DNA of 64,000 nt. Source: a bacterium. GTDB lineage: Bacteria > Krumholzibacteriota > Krumholzibacteriia > LZORAL124-64-63. Location: positions 3,162,001 to 3,226,000 of the forward strand of contig JADJQR010000001.1 of the NCBI GenBank assembly GCA_016712675.1. Reading direction: 5' to 3'. This document shows, piece after piece, positions 51,561-59,952 of this stretch (the stretch's first letter is position 1; each line of letters starts with the position of its first letter). The position numbers and the translations under genes are program-made. The notes below the pieces were generated by a model. That model worked only from the letters and a program-made list of their open reading frames with translations. It made no database searches and had not been told where the DNA came from.

Positions 51561-52579
51561 GACATCGCGTCCAGCTTCACCTTGCCCCGGAACACCCGGT
51601 AGATGTGGATGGTGTAGCCGACCACCAGCGGCATGCCGATGCCCGCCAGCACCAGCATGGTGCGCAGCGTCAGCGGCGAGCTGGCCGCGTTGTAGCAGTC
51701 CAGGCTCGTGCCCGACGGGCCGTTGCCGTGGATCAGGTCCGGGAACATCCCGATACCCAGCAGCAGGAGCAGCAGTACGATCGTGGCCGACGAGGCCAGG
51801 AACGCCGCCATTTCCCGGCCGCGGTGCACCTCGCGCGGGATGTCGGCGATCGCCAGCAGGCTGGCCAGCGGCACGACGAACAGCCACGGCTGCGCCCGGA
51901 ACGGCTCGGCCAGCCGCGGCAGGTAGAGCAGCGTGGCCAGGGTGATCACGGCGTACATCAGCACGAAGAAGATGATGGCGGGACGCACCCAGCCGCGCAC
52001 GCGCCGGTTCAGCTCGCCCTCGGTCTTCATCACCAGGTAGATGGCCCCGTGCATGGCGAACAGCGCCACGACCGTGAGGCCCGTCAGCAGCGCGTACGGG
52101 TGCAGCTGCGCCGCCAGGCTGCCGCGGTAGTTGAAGTCCGGCGCGATGTCGACGCCCCAGGCCAGGTTGCCCATGGCCACGCCGATGAGGAACGAGCCCA
52201 GCAGGCTCGAGCCGCAGAAGGCCGCATCCCAGGCCGCGCGCCAGCGGCGACCCGGCCGCAGGCTGCGCACGTGGATCGAGATGCCGCGGAAGATGAGCAT
52301 GAACAGCAGCAGGATGAACGCGGTGTAGAAGCCGCTGAAGGCCGTCGCGTAGGCCTCCGGGAACGCCGCGAACAGCGCGCCGCCGCCCGTCACCAGCCAC
52401 ACCTGGTTGCCGTCCCAGAACGGGCCGATGGCGTTGAGGAACACGCGCCGCTCGTGGTCGCCGTGCGCCAGCAGGTGCAGCGCGCCCACGCCCAGGTCGA
52501 AGCCGTCCAGCACCGCGTAGCCCGTCAGCAGCGCGCCCACCAGCGCGTACCAGGCGATGTTCAGCAGTTCGCCCTCCAT
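51554..52579 (-). CDS. cydB: Cytochrome bd ubiquinol oxidase subunit II
   Basis: A 341-residue integral membrane protein beginning [32 protein letters not shown], the CydB start, with about eight to nine membrane segments and the FWDGNQVWLVTGGGALFAAFP loop. Its ATG overlaps the cydA stop by one base (TGATG). CydB supports the haem-bearing CydA in reducing oxygen to water with quinol, without proton pumping. No cydX-like small gene is seen downstream. Confidence 0.95.
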   Translation of the reverse strand: MEGELLNIAWYALVGALLTGYAVLDGFDLGVGALHLLAHGDHERRVFLNAIGPFWDGNQVWLVTGGGALFAAFPEAYATAFSGFYTAFILLLFMLIFRGISIHVRSLRPGRRWRAAWDAAFCGSSLLGSFLIGVAMGNLAWGVDIAPDFNYRGSLAAQLHPYALLTGLTVVALFAMHGAIYLVMKTEGELNRRVRGWVRPAIIFFVLMYAVITLATLLYLPRLAEPFRAQPWLFVVPLASLLAIADIPREVHRGREMAAFLASSATIVLLLLLLGIGMFPDLIHGNGPSGTSLDCYNAASSPLTLRTMLVLAGIGMPLVVGYTIHIYRVFRGKVKLDAMSY

Positions 52580-53925
52580 CAGGCCGCCTCCCCGTGGGCG
52601 TCGGCGCCCGGCTCGTGCGGTCCCTGCCGGATCTTCTGGTCCAGCAGCACAAAGAAGACGACGAACAGCGCCAGGTAGATGAACGTGAACAGCACCAGCG
52701 ACAGCAGCACCTGGCCAGGCGCCAGGTTGGGGCTGACCGCGTCGGCCGTGCGCATCAGGCCCTGCACGATCCACGGCTGGCGTCCGACCTCGGCTGCCGC
52801 CCAGCCCAGCTGGTTGGCGGCCTGCGGCAGCAGCACCGCGAAAACCAGCGCCCACAGCAGCGGGCGCGAGCGGAAGAGTGTGCCGCGCCAGGCGAGCAGG
52901 CCCCCGCCCCACGACAGTGCGATCAGGGCCATCCCGATGGCCACCATCAGGTGGTAGAACTGGAACGTCGCCTGCACCGGCGGGCGCTCGTCGACCGGGA
53001 TATCGTCCAGGCCCTTGACCCAGGTGTCGCGGCTCCCCCCGACGAGCACGCTCAGCAGGCCCGGCACACGGATGCCGTGCACCGTGCGGTTCTCCTCGTC
53101 GACCCAGCCGACGATGGTCAGGTCGGCATTGCGACCCGAGGCGTAGATGCCCTCGAAGGCGGCCAGCTTGGCCGGCTGGTGCTCGGCCATGGTGACGGCG
53201 CTGCCGTGCCCGGTCACGAGCTGCCCGAGCGAGGCGACCGTCGCGATCCCCAGGCCGATGCGGATCGACACGCGCGCCAGGTCCCGGTGCCGCCCCTTCA
53301 GCAGGTACCAGGCGCCGACCGAGACGACGAAGAAGGCGCCGGCCTGCCAGCAACCCATGAGGGTGTGCGAGAGGCGGTCCAGCGACGACGGGTTCATCAC
53401 GGCGCCCCAGAAGCTGGTGATCTCGGCACGCTGACCCTGCGCCGTCTCGACGATGCGGTAGGCCGTCGGCGTCTGCATCCAGCTGTTGGCCACCACGATC
53501 CACACGGCGCTGAAGTGCGCGCCCAGGCAGACCATCAGCGTCGCGAAGAAGTGCAGGCGCGGCCCGACGCGGTCCCAGCCGAACAGCAGCACGGCCAGGA
53601 AGCCCGACTCGAGGAAGAAGGCGAAGATGCCCTCGGCCGCCAGCGGCCCGCCGAAGATGTCGCCGACGAACCGCGAGTAGTTGGCCCAGTTGGTGCCGAA
53701 CTCGAACTCCATGACGATGCCGGTGCCGACGCCGAAGGCGAAGATGAGCCCGAAGATGCGCACCCAGAAGCGTGTCAGTTCGAGGTAGCGCGGGTCGCGC
53801 GTCCGCAGCCAGAGCCCCTCCATGACCACCAGCGCCACGCCCAGGCCGATGCTCAGCGGCGGGTACAGGTAGTGGAAGCCGATCGTGATCGCGAACTGCA
53901 GGCGGGACAGCAGGACCAGGTCCAT
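52579..53925 (-). CDS. cydA: Cytochrome bd ubiquinol oxidase subunit I
   Basis: A 448-residue membrane protein; the ATG at 53925 has GAGGAG upstream and follows a short leader. H18 in [13 protein letters not shown] is a haem ligand, and [26 protein letters not shown] is the conserved second segment. [12 protein letters not shown] carries another His ligand and [12 protein letters not shown] a Met ligand. The Q-loop is of the short type. [19 protein letters not shown] is conserved near the C-terminus. It is the high-affinity quinol oxidase used under low oxygen or nitrosative and sulphide stress. It is divergent from the bacilliredoxin operon. Confidence 0.95.
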   Translation of the reverse strand: MDLVLLSRLQFAITIGFHYLYPPLSIGLGVALVVMEGLWLRTRDPRYLELTRFWVRIFGLIFAFGVGTGIVMEFEFGTNWANYSRFVGDIFGGPLAAEGIFAFFLESGFLAVLLFGWDRVGPRLHFFATLMVCLGAHFSAVWIVVANSWMQTPTAYRIVETAQGQRAEITSFWGAVMNPSSLDRLSHTLMGCWQAGAFFVVSVGAWYLLKGRHRDLARVSIRIGLGIATVASLGQLVTGHGSAVTMAEHQPAKLAAFEGIYASGRNADLTIVGWVDEENRTVHGIRVPGLLSVLVGGSRDTWVKGLDDIPVDERPPVQATFQFYHLMVAIGMALIALSWGGGLLAWRGTLFRSRPLLWALVFAVLLPQAANQLGWAAAEVGRQPWIVQGLMRTADAVSPNLAPGQVLLSLVLFTFIYLALFVVFFVLLDQKIRQGPHEPGADAHGEAA

Positions 53926-54016
53926 CGCGGCTCCTCGCGGCGGGTCCGCCGGCGCTGTCCGCGCCGGCTTCCCGGGACCCCAACGTTGGTACAGACGCGT
54001 TCGCGGGTCAATAAAC

Positions 54017-54045
54017 TTGACATTATTTGTAATCATTTCTATATC
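54017..54045 (+). promoter_or_regulatory. Sigma70-type promoter of the bacilliredoxin operon
   Basis: TTGACA (54017-54022), a 17-base spacer and TATATC (54040-54045), in the only AT-rich segment between cydA and brx. TGACA (54018) and TGTCA (54053) form a spaced inverted pair around the -10. The leader would be ~90 bases. Confidence 0.7.
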
Positions 54046-54143
54046 AGTGCAGTGTCATGGGATATGTCATCCGGGGCGCCCCTGCGGCGGCCCCGTCCAC
54101 GCCGGCGCCGGCAGGCGGCGGCCCGCCAAGGAGAAGCGACACC

Positions 54144-54560
54144 ATGCCCTACCCCGAGCAGCTCGTGGCCCCGATGCGGGCCGAACTGACGAGTGCCGGC
54201 GTGCGCGAGCTGCGTACCGCCGGCGAGGTCGACACCTGGTTCGCCGAGAAGCAGGGCACGTCCCTGCTGCTGGTCAATTCCGTCTGCGGCTGCGCCGCCG
54301 GCAGCGCCCGCCCGGCGGTCAAGCTGGCCATCAACGGCTCGCGCAAGCCCGACCGCGTCGCCACCGTGTTTGCCGGCCAGGACGTCGAGGCCACGGCGCG
54401 CGCGCGCGCGCTGATCGGCGACGTGCCGCCCAGCAGCCCGTCGATCGCGCTGCTGAAGGACGGCGAGCTGGTGCACTTCGTGCCGCGGCACCTGATCGAG
54501 GGCCAGTCGGCCGAGGTCATTGCCGGCGAGCTGGCGGCTGCCTTCAACCAGCACTGCTGA
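54144..54560 (+). CDS. Bacilliredoxin of the BrxA/BrxB family
   Basis: A 138-residue protein starting MPYPEQLVAPMRAEL with AAGGAGAAG upstream. The CxC active site is in LLVNSVCGCAAGSARPA, with the thioredoxin-like segments FAGQDVEATARARALIGDVPPSSPSIALLKDGELVHFV. Family members reduce mixed disulphides between proteins and bacillithiol in Firmicutes and occur in FCB bacteria too. It ends in HC, a second possible redox cysteine. First gene of an operon with two Fe-S biogenesis proteins, which suggests repair of oxidised targets. Confidence 0.88.
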   Translation: MPYPEQLVAPMRAELTSAGVRELRTAGEVDTWFAEKQGTSLLLVNSVCGCAAGSARPAVKLAINGSRKPDRVATVFAGQDVEATARARALIGDVPPSSPSIALLKDGELVHFVPRHLIEGQSAEVIAGELAAAFNQHC

Positions 54561-54577
54561 GCGCGGAGGACATGGCG

Positions 54578-55276
54578 ATGGGGACCTTTCACGACGACAA
54601 GGGTGCACTGCACGGCATCACCGTCTACGCGCAGGCCGGCGACACGGTCTACGTGGGGCGCTGTGACACGCTTGATGACCAGCGGCTCGTCCTGCACGAC
54701 GCCGACCTCCACGTCGAGGGCCAGGATGGCCGCACCGTCGACCAGTACCTGCAGCGCTCTGCCCGCTTCGGCATCTGGAAGAAGCACGACACGCTGATCG
54801 TGCCCGTGGCCGGACTGGGGCCGGTACGACCGCTCGGCGAGCTGGTGCGTGGCGGCGGCGCGGCGGCGGCACCCGAGGCAACGACGACGGCAACGGCAGC
54901 CGCGCCGGCGCCGGCCGCGGCCAGCGCTGCCGCAGCCGTTGCCGCCGCGTCGGACGCGGTCTCACTGACGCCGGGCGCCGCCCAGGAGGTCCGCCGCCTG
55001 CTTGTCGCCGAACAGCGAGACGGCCAAGGCCTGCGTCTGGGCGTGGCCGGTGGCGGCTGCTCCGGCCTGGTCTACAAGGTCGAGTTCGACACGCGCCGCG
55101 ACGGCGACCTGGTGGTCCCGCAGGACGGCTTCGACGTCTATCTCGACCGCAAGAGCGCGATTTACCTGCGGGGGATCACGGTCGACCACCAGGCGGGCCT
55201 TGGCGGGCGGGGCTTCCAGTTCCGCAACCCGAACGCGACGAACACGTGCGGTTGCGGGGAGAGCTTCGCTGTATGA
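54578..55276 (+). CDS. Fusion of an uncharacterised N-terminal domain to an A-type Fe-S carrier (IscA/ErpA-like)
   Basis: A 232-residue protein. The ATG at 54578 (GGAGG eight bases upstream) is chosen over 54572, which is too close to it. Residues ~1-90 form a compact beta-rich domain (ALHGITVYAQAGDTVYVGRCD, RLVLHDADLHVEGQDGRTVDQYL) that I do not recognise. An Ala/Pro/Thr linker at ~95-122 follows. The C-terminal A-type carrier domain (~125-232) has the three cysteines: GGGCSGLVYK and NTCGCGESF. A-type carriers hand Fe-S clusters to target enzymes. The ATGA overlap couples it to the YgfZ-TPR gene, and the N-terminal domain may select the partner. Confidence 0.85.
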   Translation: MGTFHDDKGALHGITVYAQAGDTVYVGRCDTLDDQRLVLHDADLHVEGQDGRTVDQYLQRSARFGIWKKHDTLIVPVAGLGPVRPLGELVRGGGAAAAPEATTTATAAAPAPAAASAAAAVAAASDAVSLTPGAAQEVRRLLVAEQRDGQGLRLGVAGGGCSGLVYKVEFDTRRDGDLVVPQDGFDVYLDRKSAIYLRGITVDHQAGLGGRGFQFRNPNATNTCGCGESFAV

Positions 55277-57009
55277 ACGCCGCAGCGGCGCTGTGCCGGC
55301 AGGCGCGCGACCGCGGCCTGGTCGCCGACTGGTCCGGCGCTCCGTCCCTGGGCGCGCTGCTGGTGGCCGGGCCCGACGCCGGCGCCTTCCTGCAGTCGCA
55401 ACTGACCAGCGACGTGCTGGCCCTGGCCCCCGGCCAGGCCCAGCCGTCGGCGCGCCTGAACCGCGCCGGCGCGCTGGTCGCCGCCATGCAGGCGTTCCGC
55501 CTGCCCGAGCGAGGGCAACCCTTCCCCGCGTGGCTGCTGCTGCCCGATCGCAGCCAGGTCGCCGCGCTGGCCGACGACCTCCGCGCGCACGTCGTGACCG
55601 AGGACGTGGTGGTCGACGACGTCACCGCCGAGTTCGACGGGCGGCTGGTGCTCGGACCGTGCGCGCCGGCCGTCCTGGCGACGCTCGGCGCCGACGAGAC
55701 GGCCCGCTCCTCGCTGATCTCCGTCGAGCTGCCCCTGACCGGCGATCCCGGCTGGCTGCTGCTGGCGCCGACCGGCGACGCCGCTGCCGCCGCCGCCCTG
55801 GTCCGCCTGTCGCACGACCACGATCTGGTCATCTGGCCCTCCGACGCCGACGGCACGACCGCGTGGCACTGGCTGTGCGCCGAGGCGGGCGGGCTGAGGC
55901 CGGGCGTCGACTTCCTTCCGGGCCGTCGCGGGCTGGCGCAGTCCGGGCTCGAGCAGTCCGTCACCAGCCTGGCGAAGGGTTGCTACCTGGGACAGGAGGT
56001 GGTCGCGCGTGTGCGCACCTACGGGTCGGTGCCCGAGGCACTGCGCGCGCTGGTCTTCGAACCGCAGATCGGCCGCGAAGGCCCACCGCCGGTGGACGCC
56101 CCCGGCGTGCCCGTGCACGACGACATGGGCCGGAAGATCGGCACCTGGGCCTCGGCCGCCTGGTCGGCGGCCTGGCAGGCGCCGGTGGCCCTCGCGTTCC
56201 TGGACCGCGCCCACCGCACGCCGGGCGCAACCCTGCAGGTGCGCCTGGCCGACGGCACGGCTACGTCCGCCCTGGTGCGCCTGAGCCCCCTGCACGCGGC
56301 CGCCGGCGCCGGCGATCTGGCGCGCCGCCTGCACGAGCGCGCCGTGCACCGCTTCAGCCGCGGCGACGACGACGGCGCCATCGCGCTGCTGGAGCAGGCC
56401 CTGCGCGCGGACCCGTCGCTGGCCGAGGCCGCCGAGGCGCTGGGCGTGATCCTCGGGCGCAGTGGTCGCTACCACGAGGCGATCGACATCTTCCGCCGGC
56501 TCGAGGAGATCGCGCCGAACGAGCCGCTCCTGCACACCAACCTGTCGCTGTTCTACATGAAGATCGGCGACCGGCAGGAAGCCGAACGCCAGCGCGAGCA
56601 GGCCACGCTCAAGCGCTTCGCCTCGCTCGACGACGCGCGCGAGGCCGCCGAACGGGCCGAGTCCGAGGCCGCTGCACGTCGCGAGGATGCCGGCCGCCGC
56701 CTGGCGATGTTCGCCGAAGTGCTGGACATCGACCCGGACGATCCGCTCGCCCTGCTGGGCGCCGGCAACGCGCTGACGACGCTGGACCGCCATGCCGAGG
56801 CCGAGCCGCTGCTGGGTCGCGCGGTGGCCGCCCAGCCGGACAACAGCGCCCTGTACCTGGCGCACGGCCGCGCGCTGGAACTGCTCGGCCGCGGCGACGA
56901 GGCCGCCGCCGTCTACCGGGCCGGCGTCGTCGTCGCCTCGCGCAAGGGCGACCTGCAGCCGCTGCGCGAGATGGAGCACCGGCTGCTGCTGCTGACGCCC
57001 GTGGGTTGA
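55273..57009 (+). CDS. YgfZ/GcvT-family Fe-S maturation protein fused to TPR repeats
   Basis: A 578-residue protein in ATGA overlap with the previous gene. Residues 1-340 are a YgfZ/IBA57-type folate-binding domain with the hallmark KGCYLGQEVVARVRTYG, whose Cys is essential in YgfZ. YgfZ (about 326 residues in Escherichia coli) helps maintain Fe-S enzymes. From ~350 to the end there are TPR-like helical repeats (HRFSRGDDDGAIALLEQALRADP, GRSGRYHEAIDIFRRLEEIAP, AVAAQPDNSALYLAHGRALELLG) interrupted by a charged helix. The fusion suggests a scaffold that recruits client enzymes. The operon order brx, X-iscA, ygfZ-tpr supports an Fe-S repair pathway. Confidence 0.88.
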   Translation: MNAAAALCRQARDRGLVADWSGAPSLGALLVAGPDAGAFLQSQLTSDVLALAPGQAQPSARLNRAGALVAAMQAFRLPERGQPFPAWLLLPDRSQVAALADDLRAHVVTEDVVVDDVTAEFDGRLVLGPCAPAVLATLGADETARSSLISVELPLTGDPGWLLLAPTGDAAAAAALVRLSHDHDLVIWPSDADGTTAWHWLCAEAGGLRPGVDFLPGRRGLAQSGLEQSVTSLAKGCYLGQEVVARVRTYGSVPEALRALVFEPQIGREGPPPVDAPGVPVHDDMGRKIGTWASAAWSAAWQAPVALAFLDRAHRTPGATLQVRLADGTATSALVRLSPLHAAAGAGDLARRLHERAVHRFSRGDDDGAIALLEQALRADPSLAEAAEALGVILGRSGRYHEAIDIFRRLEEIAPNEPLLHTNLSLFYMKIGDRQEAERQREQATLKRFASLDDAREAAERAESEAAARREDAGRRLAMFAEVLDIDPDDPLALLGAGNALTTLDRHAEAEPLLGRAVAAQPDNSALYLAHGRALELLGRGDEAAAVYRAGVVVASRKGDLQPLREMEHRLLLLTPVG

Positions 57010-57043
57010 CTGCCCGGCGCGATCGCCGCCCGCCGTCCATCCC

Positions 57044-57961
57044 TCAGATCCCGTGCCGCGCCACGATGACCGGCGTCACCTGGTCCAACCGCGTGACGCC
57101 CGCCAACAGATCGCGCGCGCCCGCGCCCCACGCCAGCAGCGGCACCGGATTGGTCGTGTGCCGCCGCGTCGTGGCGTCCTCCAGGTTGCCGTGGTCGCTG
57201 GTCAGCAGCACCAGCGCGCGGCCGCCCGCCAACTCGGCCTCCAGTTCCACCAGTGTCGCGCGCACGAAGTCGTCCAGCTTCGCCAGCTCGCCGGAGATCA
57301 CCGCCGCCTCGCCGGTGTGCCCCGCCTTGTCGCTCAGGAAGTACTCGTAGAGCGTGAACCCGCCGCCCTCGCGCGCCGCGCGCGCCAGCACGCCGCCGGC
57401 CTGGGTGGCCGTCAGCGGCGGCACGGCGAACCCGCGCGCGATCAGCTCGGCGTTCGTGAAGTCCTGGTAGATCGAGCGGCCGGCCGCGACGTCGTCCAGC
57501 GTGAAGAACGGCAGGCCGGCCGCCAGGTTGGCCACCGTCGTGGCCGACAGGGTCCACTGCTTCTGCGGCTCCAGGTCCCAGAATCGCGGCCGGAAGGCGT
57601 TGAGGAAGCGGGCCGGCACGCCGCGCCGCGCCAGCTGCCGCAGCACCGAGTGCTCGCGCAGGATGTCGCGCAGCCTCTCGTTCGGGAACCCGGTCAGGTG
57701 CTGGCCGATCGCGGCCTGCGCGTTGATGCCGCTCAGCAGCGTGGTCTGACCGCTGGCGCTCTGCGGCACGCCCGGCACGCCGAGCACGGCATCGATGGCC
57801 CGCGCCCAGCCGCCGCCCCAGGCCGGCACCGGCGCGGCCAGCGCCGCCGCGGCCTCGCCGAAGCGGAACACGCCGCCGCCGTAGGCCTGCTGCGGATTCA
57901 CGGCCGGGTCGACTGCACCCCAGCCCAGCCCGTCGACGAAGATCAGGATCGTGATGTCCAC
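57044..57961 (-). CDS. Alkaline-phosphatase-superfamily metalloenzyme (iPGM/phosphopentomutase-like)
   Basis: A 305-residue protein starting at GTG 57961 (CGGGAG upstream; the longer open frame is rejected since no N-terminal match exists). It begins DITILIFVDGLGWG with the first metal-binding Asp. SGQTTLLSGINAQ contains the phosphorylatable Ser/Thr of this superfamily, and the C-terminal LVLLTSDHGNLED and TTNPVPLLAWG complete the metal sites. These match the metalloenzyme superfamily of cofactor-independent phosphoglycerate mutases, although it is far shorter than iPGM (~510). The substrate is unknown. It converges on the ygfZ-tpr gene. Confidence 0.8.
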   Translation of the reverse strand: MDITILIFVDGLGWGAVDPAVNPQQAYGGGVFRFGEAAAALAAPVPAWGGGWARAIDAVLGVPGVPQSASGQTTLLSGINAQAAIGQHLTGFPNERLRDILREHSVLRQLARRGVPARFLNAFRPRFWDLEPQKQWTLSATTVANLAAGLPFFTLDDVAAGRSIYQDFTNAELIARGFAVPPLTATQAGGVLARAAREGGGFTLYEYFLSDKAGHTGEAAVISGELAKLDDFVRATLVELEAELAGGRALVLLTSDHGNLEDATTRRHTTNPVPLLAWGAGARDLLAGVTRLDQVTPVIVARHGI

Positions 57962-58115
57962 ACGCGACTCCCGGAGGGACCGGCAACGGCGCCGGCGGCG
58001 GGAAGATCGCACCGGGGAAGGGGTTTCGCCATCCGGGGTCGGGCCTGCAGCCGTACGTCGGGCGGTGCCATGGCGAAATGCCGATGCGCCTCCGGGGCGG
58101 ACCAACGCGGGTCGC

Positions 58116-58144
58116 TTGACATTTCTGAGCATATGCTCATAATT
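58116..58144 (+). promoter_or_regulatory. Promoter with embedded 14-bp palindromic operator upstream of the DUF134 operon
   Basis: TTGACA (58116-58121), a 16- or 17-base spacer and CATAAT/ATAATT (58138-58144). The spacer carries TGAGCATATGCTCA (58126-58139), a perfect 14-bp palindrome lying between -35 and -10, the ideal place for a repressor. The first gene of the operon encodes an HTH protein that may bind it. The start site would be very close to the TTG start, leaving almost no leader. Confidence 0.7.
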
Positions 58145-58161
58145 GACGGCGAGGTGACGCC

Positions 58162-58518
58162 TTGTCCAGACCCCCCTGCTGCCGCCGCATCGCCGCCGGA
58201 CCCGCCGTGGCCGTGTTCAAGCCGGCCGGCATCCCGACCTGCCGACTCGAATTGGTCACGATGACCCTCGACGAGTACGAGGCGCTGCGCCTGGCCGATC
58301 TCGAGGGCCAGTACCACGCAGAGGCCGCCACGGCCATGGGCGTTTCCCGACCGACCTTCGGACGCATCCTCGAAGCGGCCCGCCGCAAGGTGGCCGCCGC
58401 GCTCACGCACGGCAGCGCGCTGCTGATCGAGGGCGGCCCGGTCACCACCGGAACCCAGGGCGGGCCGCGCCGACACCGCTGCGGCCGCCACTGCGCAACG
58501 AAAGGACAGGAACCATGA
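58162..58518 (+). CDS. DUF134-family HTH DNA-binding protein
   Basis: A 118-residue protein starting at TTG 58162 with GAGGTG upstream. MSRPPCCRRI opens as in other DUF134 proteins, then FKPAGIPTCRLELVTMTLDEYEALRLADLEGQYHAEAATAMGVSRPTFGRILEAARRKVAAAL contains a sigma70-region-4-like HTH. KALLIEGG-like strands follow. The C-terminal tail has RRHRCGRHC, possibly metal-binding. It is often found beside NifX/NifB-like small proteins, as here. It probably regulates its own operon through the palindrome upstream; this is inference. ATGA overlap with the next gene. Confidence 0.88.
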   Translation: MSRPPCCRRIAAGPAVAVFKPAGIPTCRLELVTMTLDEYEALRLADLEGQYHAEAATAMGVSRPTFGRILEAARRKVAAALTHGSALLIEGGPVTTGTQGGPRRHRCGRHCATKGQEP

Positions 58519-58991
58519 ACCTCTGCATCCCCGTCATGAGCGACCAGGGGCTGGACAGCCGCGTCAGCGGCCACTTCGGTTCGGCCCCGTGCTTCGCGAT
58601 CGTCGACAGCGAGTCCCGCGCCTGCCGCGTGGTGCCCAACGCCAACCAGCACCACGGGCATGGCGGCTGCCACCCCGTGGCGGCCATCGCCGGGCTCGGG
58701 GTCGAGGGCGTACTGGTCGGAGGCATCGGCGCCGGCGCGCTGTCCCACCTGCAGGCGGCCGGCGTCCGGGTCTGGAAGGCGGACGGCGCGACCGTGTCCG
58801 CGGCTCTCGAGGCGTACACGACCGGCACCCCCCTCGAGATGACCCCCGCCGCCTCGTGCGTGCACCACGACCACGGGCACGGACACGGGCATGGTGCCGG
58901 GGGCAGCCACGATGGGGGCTGCGGCCACGGCCACGGGCAGGGACTCCACGGCCCGCACGGAAGCGGCGGTCCCCGACGGGGCAACGCGTGA
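58515..58991 (+). CDS. Dinitrogenase iron-molybdenum cofactor-type protein (NifX/NifB C-terminal family) with His-rich tail
   Basis: A 158-residue protein. Residues 1-105 are the RNaseH-like NifX/NafY/MTH1175 fold: CIPVMSDQGLDSRVSGHFGSAPCFAIVD, then VEGVLVGGIGAGALSHLQAAGVRVW. Residues ~112-158 form a His/Gly-rich tail (HHDHGHGHGHGAGGSHDGGCGHGHG) that should bind metal ions. There are no nitrogenase genes nearby, so a general metal or Fe-S cofactor role is likelier than FeMo-co synthesis. The ATGA/GTGA overlaps at both ends couple it to the HTH and thioesterase genes. Confidence 0.88.
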   Translation: MNLCIPVMSDQGLDSRVSGHFGSAPCFAIVDSESRACRVVPNANQHHGHGGCHPVAAIAGLGVEGVLVGGIGAGALSHLQAAGVRVWKADGATVSAALEAYTTGTPLEMTPAASCVHHDHGHGHGHGAGGSHDGGCGHGHGQGLHGPHGSGGPRRGNA

Positions 58992-59458
58992 GCCGCCGCC
59001 CGGCCATGCCGGCGCCCCCGCCGGTCGACCCGGACCTCCACGCCACGACGCAGTCGGCCCAGCATGCCGGCTGCCTGGTGTGCGGCGCCGGCAATCGGGC
59101 AGGGCTGCGACTGCAGTTCGTGCCCACGGGGGAAGGCGGCGTGGCGACCCGCTTCACCGGCGGCCCCTCGCTGGAAGGTTATCCAGGGCTCCTTCACGGC
59201 GGCATCATCAGCACCCTGGTCGACGGGGCGATGACCAACTGCCTGTTCGCGCGCGGCGTAACGGCCGTCACGGCCGAGTTGAACGTGCGCTACCTCGAGG
59301 GCGTGCCCATCGGGCGCGAGGTGGAGATCGCGGCCGACTGCCTGCGCGCGCGCGGCCACCTGTTCGTGCTGCAGGCGGAGATCCGCCTGGACGGACGCGC
59401 GGTCGTGCGCGCAACCGGGAAGTTCATCGACCGCAGCCGGCAGAATCCGGCGAACTGA
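58988..59458 (+). CDS. Hotdog-fold thioesterase (PaaI/4HBT-like)
   Basis: A 156-residue protein starting at GTG 58988 in GTGA overlap with the NifX-like gene. GCLVCGAGNRAGLRLQF near the N-terminus, then YPGLLHGGIISTLVDGAMTNC with the catalytic-region HGG and Asp, and TAELNVRYLEGVPIGREVEI are typical of PaaI-type acyl-CoA thioesterases. The N-terminal CxxCG pair is common in the UPF0152-like branch. The CoA substrate is unknown, and its place in this metal-related operon is unexplained. Confidence 0.85.
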   Translation: MSRRPAMPAPPPVDPDLHATTQSAQHAGCLVCGAGNRAGLRLQFVPTGEGGVATRFTGGPSLEGYPGLLHGGIISTLVDGAMTNCLFARGVTAVTAELNVRYLEGVPIGREVEIAADCLRARGHLFVLQAEIRLDGRAVVRATGKFIDRSRQNPAN

Positions 59459-59484
59459 CACGCGCGACAGGAGAAAGGAAGACC

Positions 59485-59937
59485 ATGACGACCACGGCAA
59501 GGACGAAGGTCGGCATCATCATCTGCGACCGCTACCGCACCTGCGCCGGCGGCAAGTGCCTGCGCGCCCTGCAGCGCCGCGAGGGCGCGTTCGCCGCCTA
59601 TGCGGACCAGGACGTGGAACTGGTCGGCTTCACCACCTGCGGCGGCTGCCCGGGCGGGAACATCGAGTACGCGCCCGAGGAGATGGTGAAGAACGGCGCC
59701 GAGGTGGTGCACCTGGCCACGGGCTTCGTGGTCGGCTACCCGCCGTGCCCGCACCTGGAGCACTTCCAGGCGATGATCCCGCGCAAGTTCGGCCTGCGGG
59801 TGGTGGTCGGCACGCACCCGATCCCCCAGAAGTACTGGACGCTGCACGGCGGGCTGAACACGTGGACCGACGTCAAGTGGGACGCGCTGCTGGCGCCGAC
59901 ACGGACGGACGAGGCGGTTCGGCTGGCCTACGACTGA
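59485..59937 (+). CDS. CGGC-domain protein
   Basis: A 150-residue protein starting MTTTARTKVGIIICDRYRTCAGGKCLRAL with GGAGAAAGG upstream. The family signature TTCGGCPGGN lies at about 51-60, preceded by CAGGKC; HLATGFVVGYPPCPHLEHF follows. The conserved Cys and His residues suggest metal binding. CGGC proteins are uncharacterised and often adjoin metal or nitrogen-related genes. Last gene of the DUF134 operon, 26 bases after the thioesterase. Confidence 0.88.
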   Translation: MTTTARTKVGIIICDRYRTCAGGKCLRALQRREGAFAAYADQDVELVGFTTCGGCPGGNIEYAPEEMVKNGAEVVHLATGFVVGYPPCPHLEHFQAMIPRKFGLRVVVGTHPIPQKYWTLHGGLNTWTDVKWDALLAPTRTDEAVRLAYD

Positions 59938-59952
59938 ATGGTGCAAGACCGA

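Noticed and set aside
54010-54060. FNR-type site upstream of cydA
   Set aside because: TTGAC is not followed by a matching ATCAA half at the right distance; the best alignment has only one half-site.
58515-58991. Evidence for nitrogen fixation from the NifX-like protein
   Set aside because: The family is widespread outside diazotrophs and no nif structural or assembly genes are in the window.
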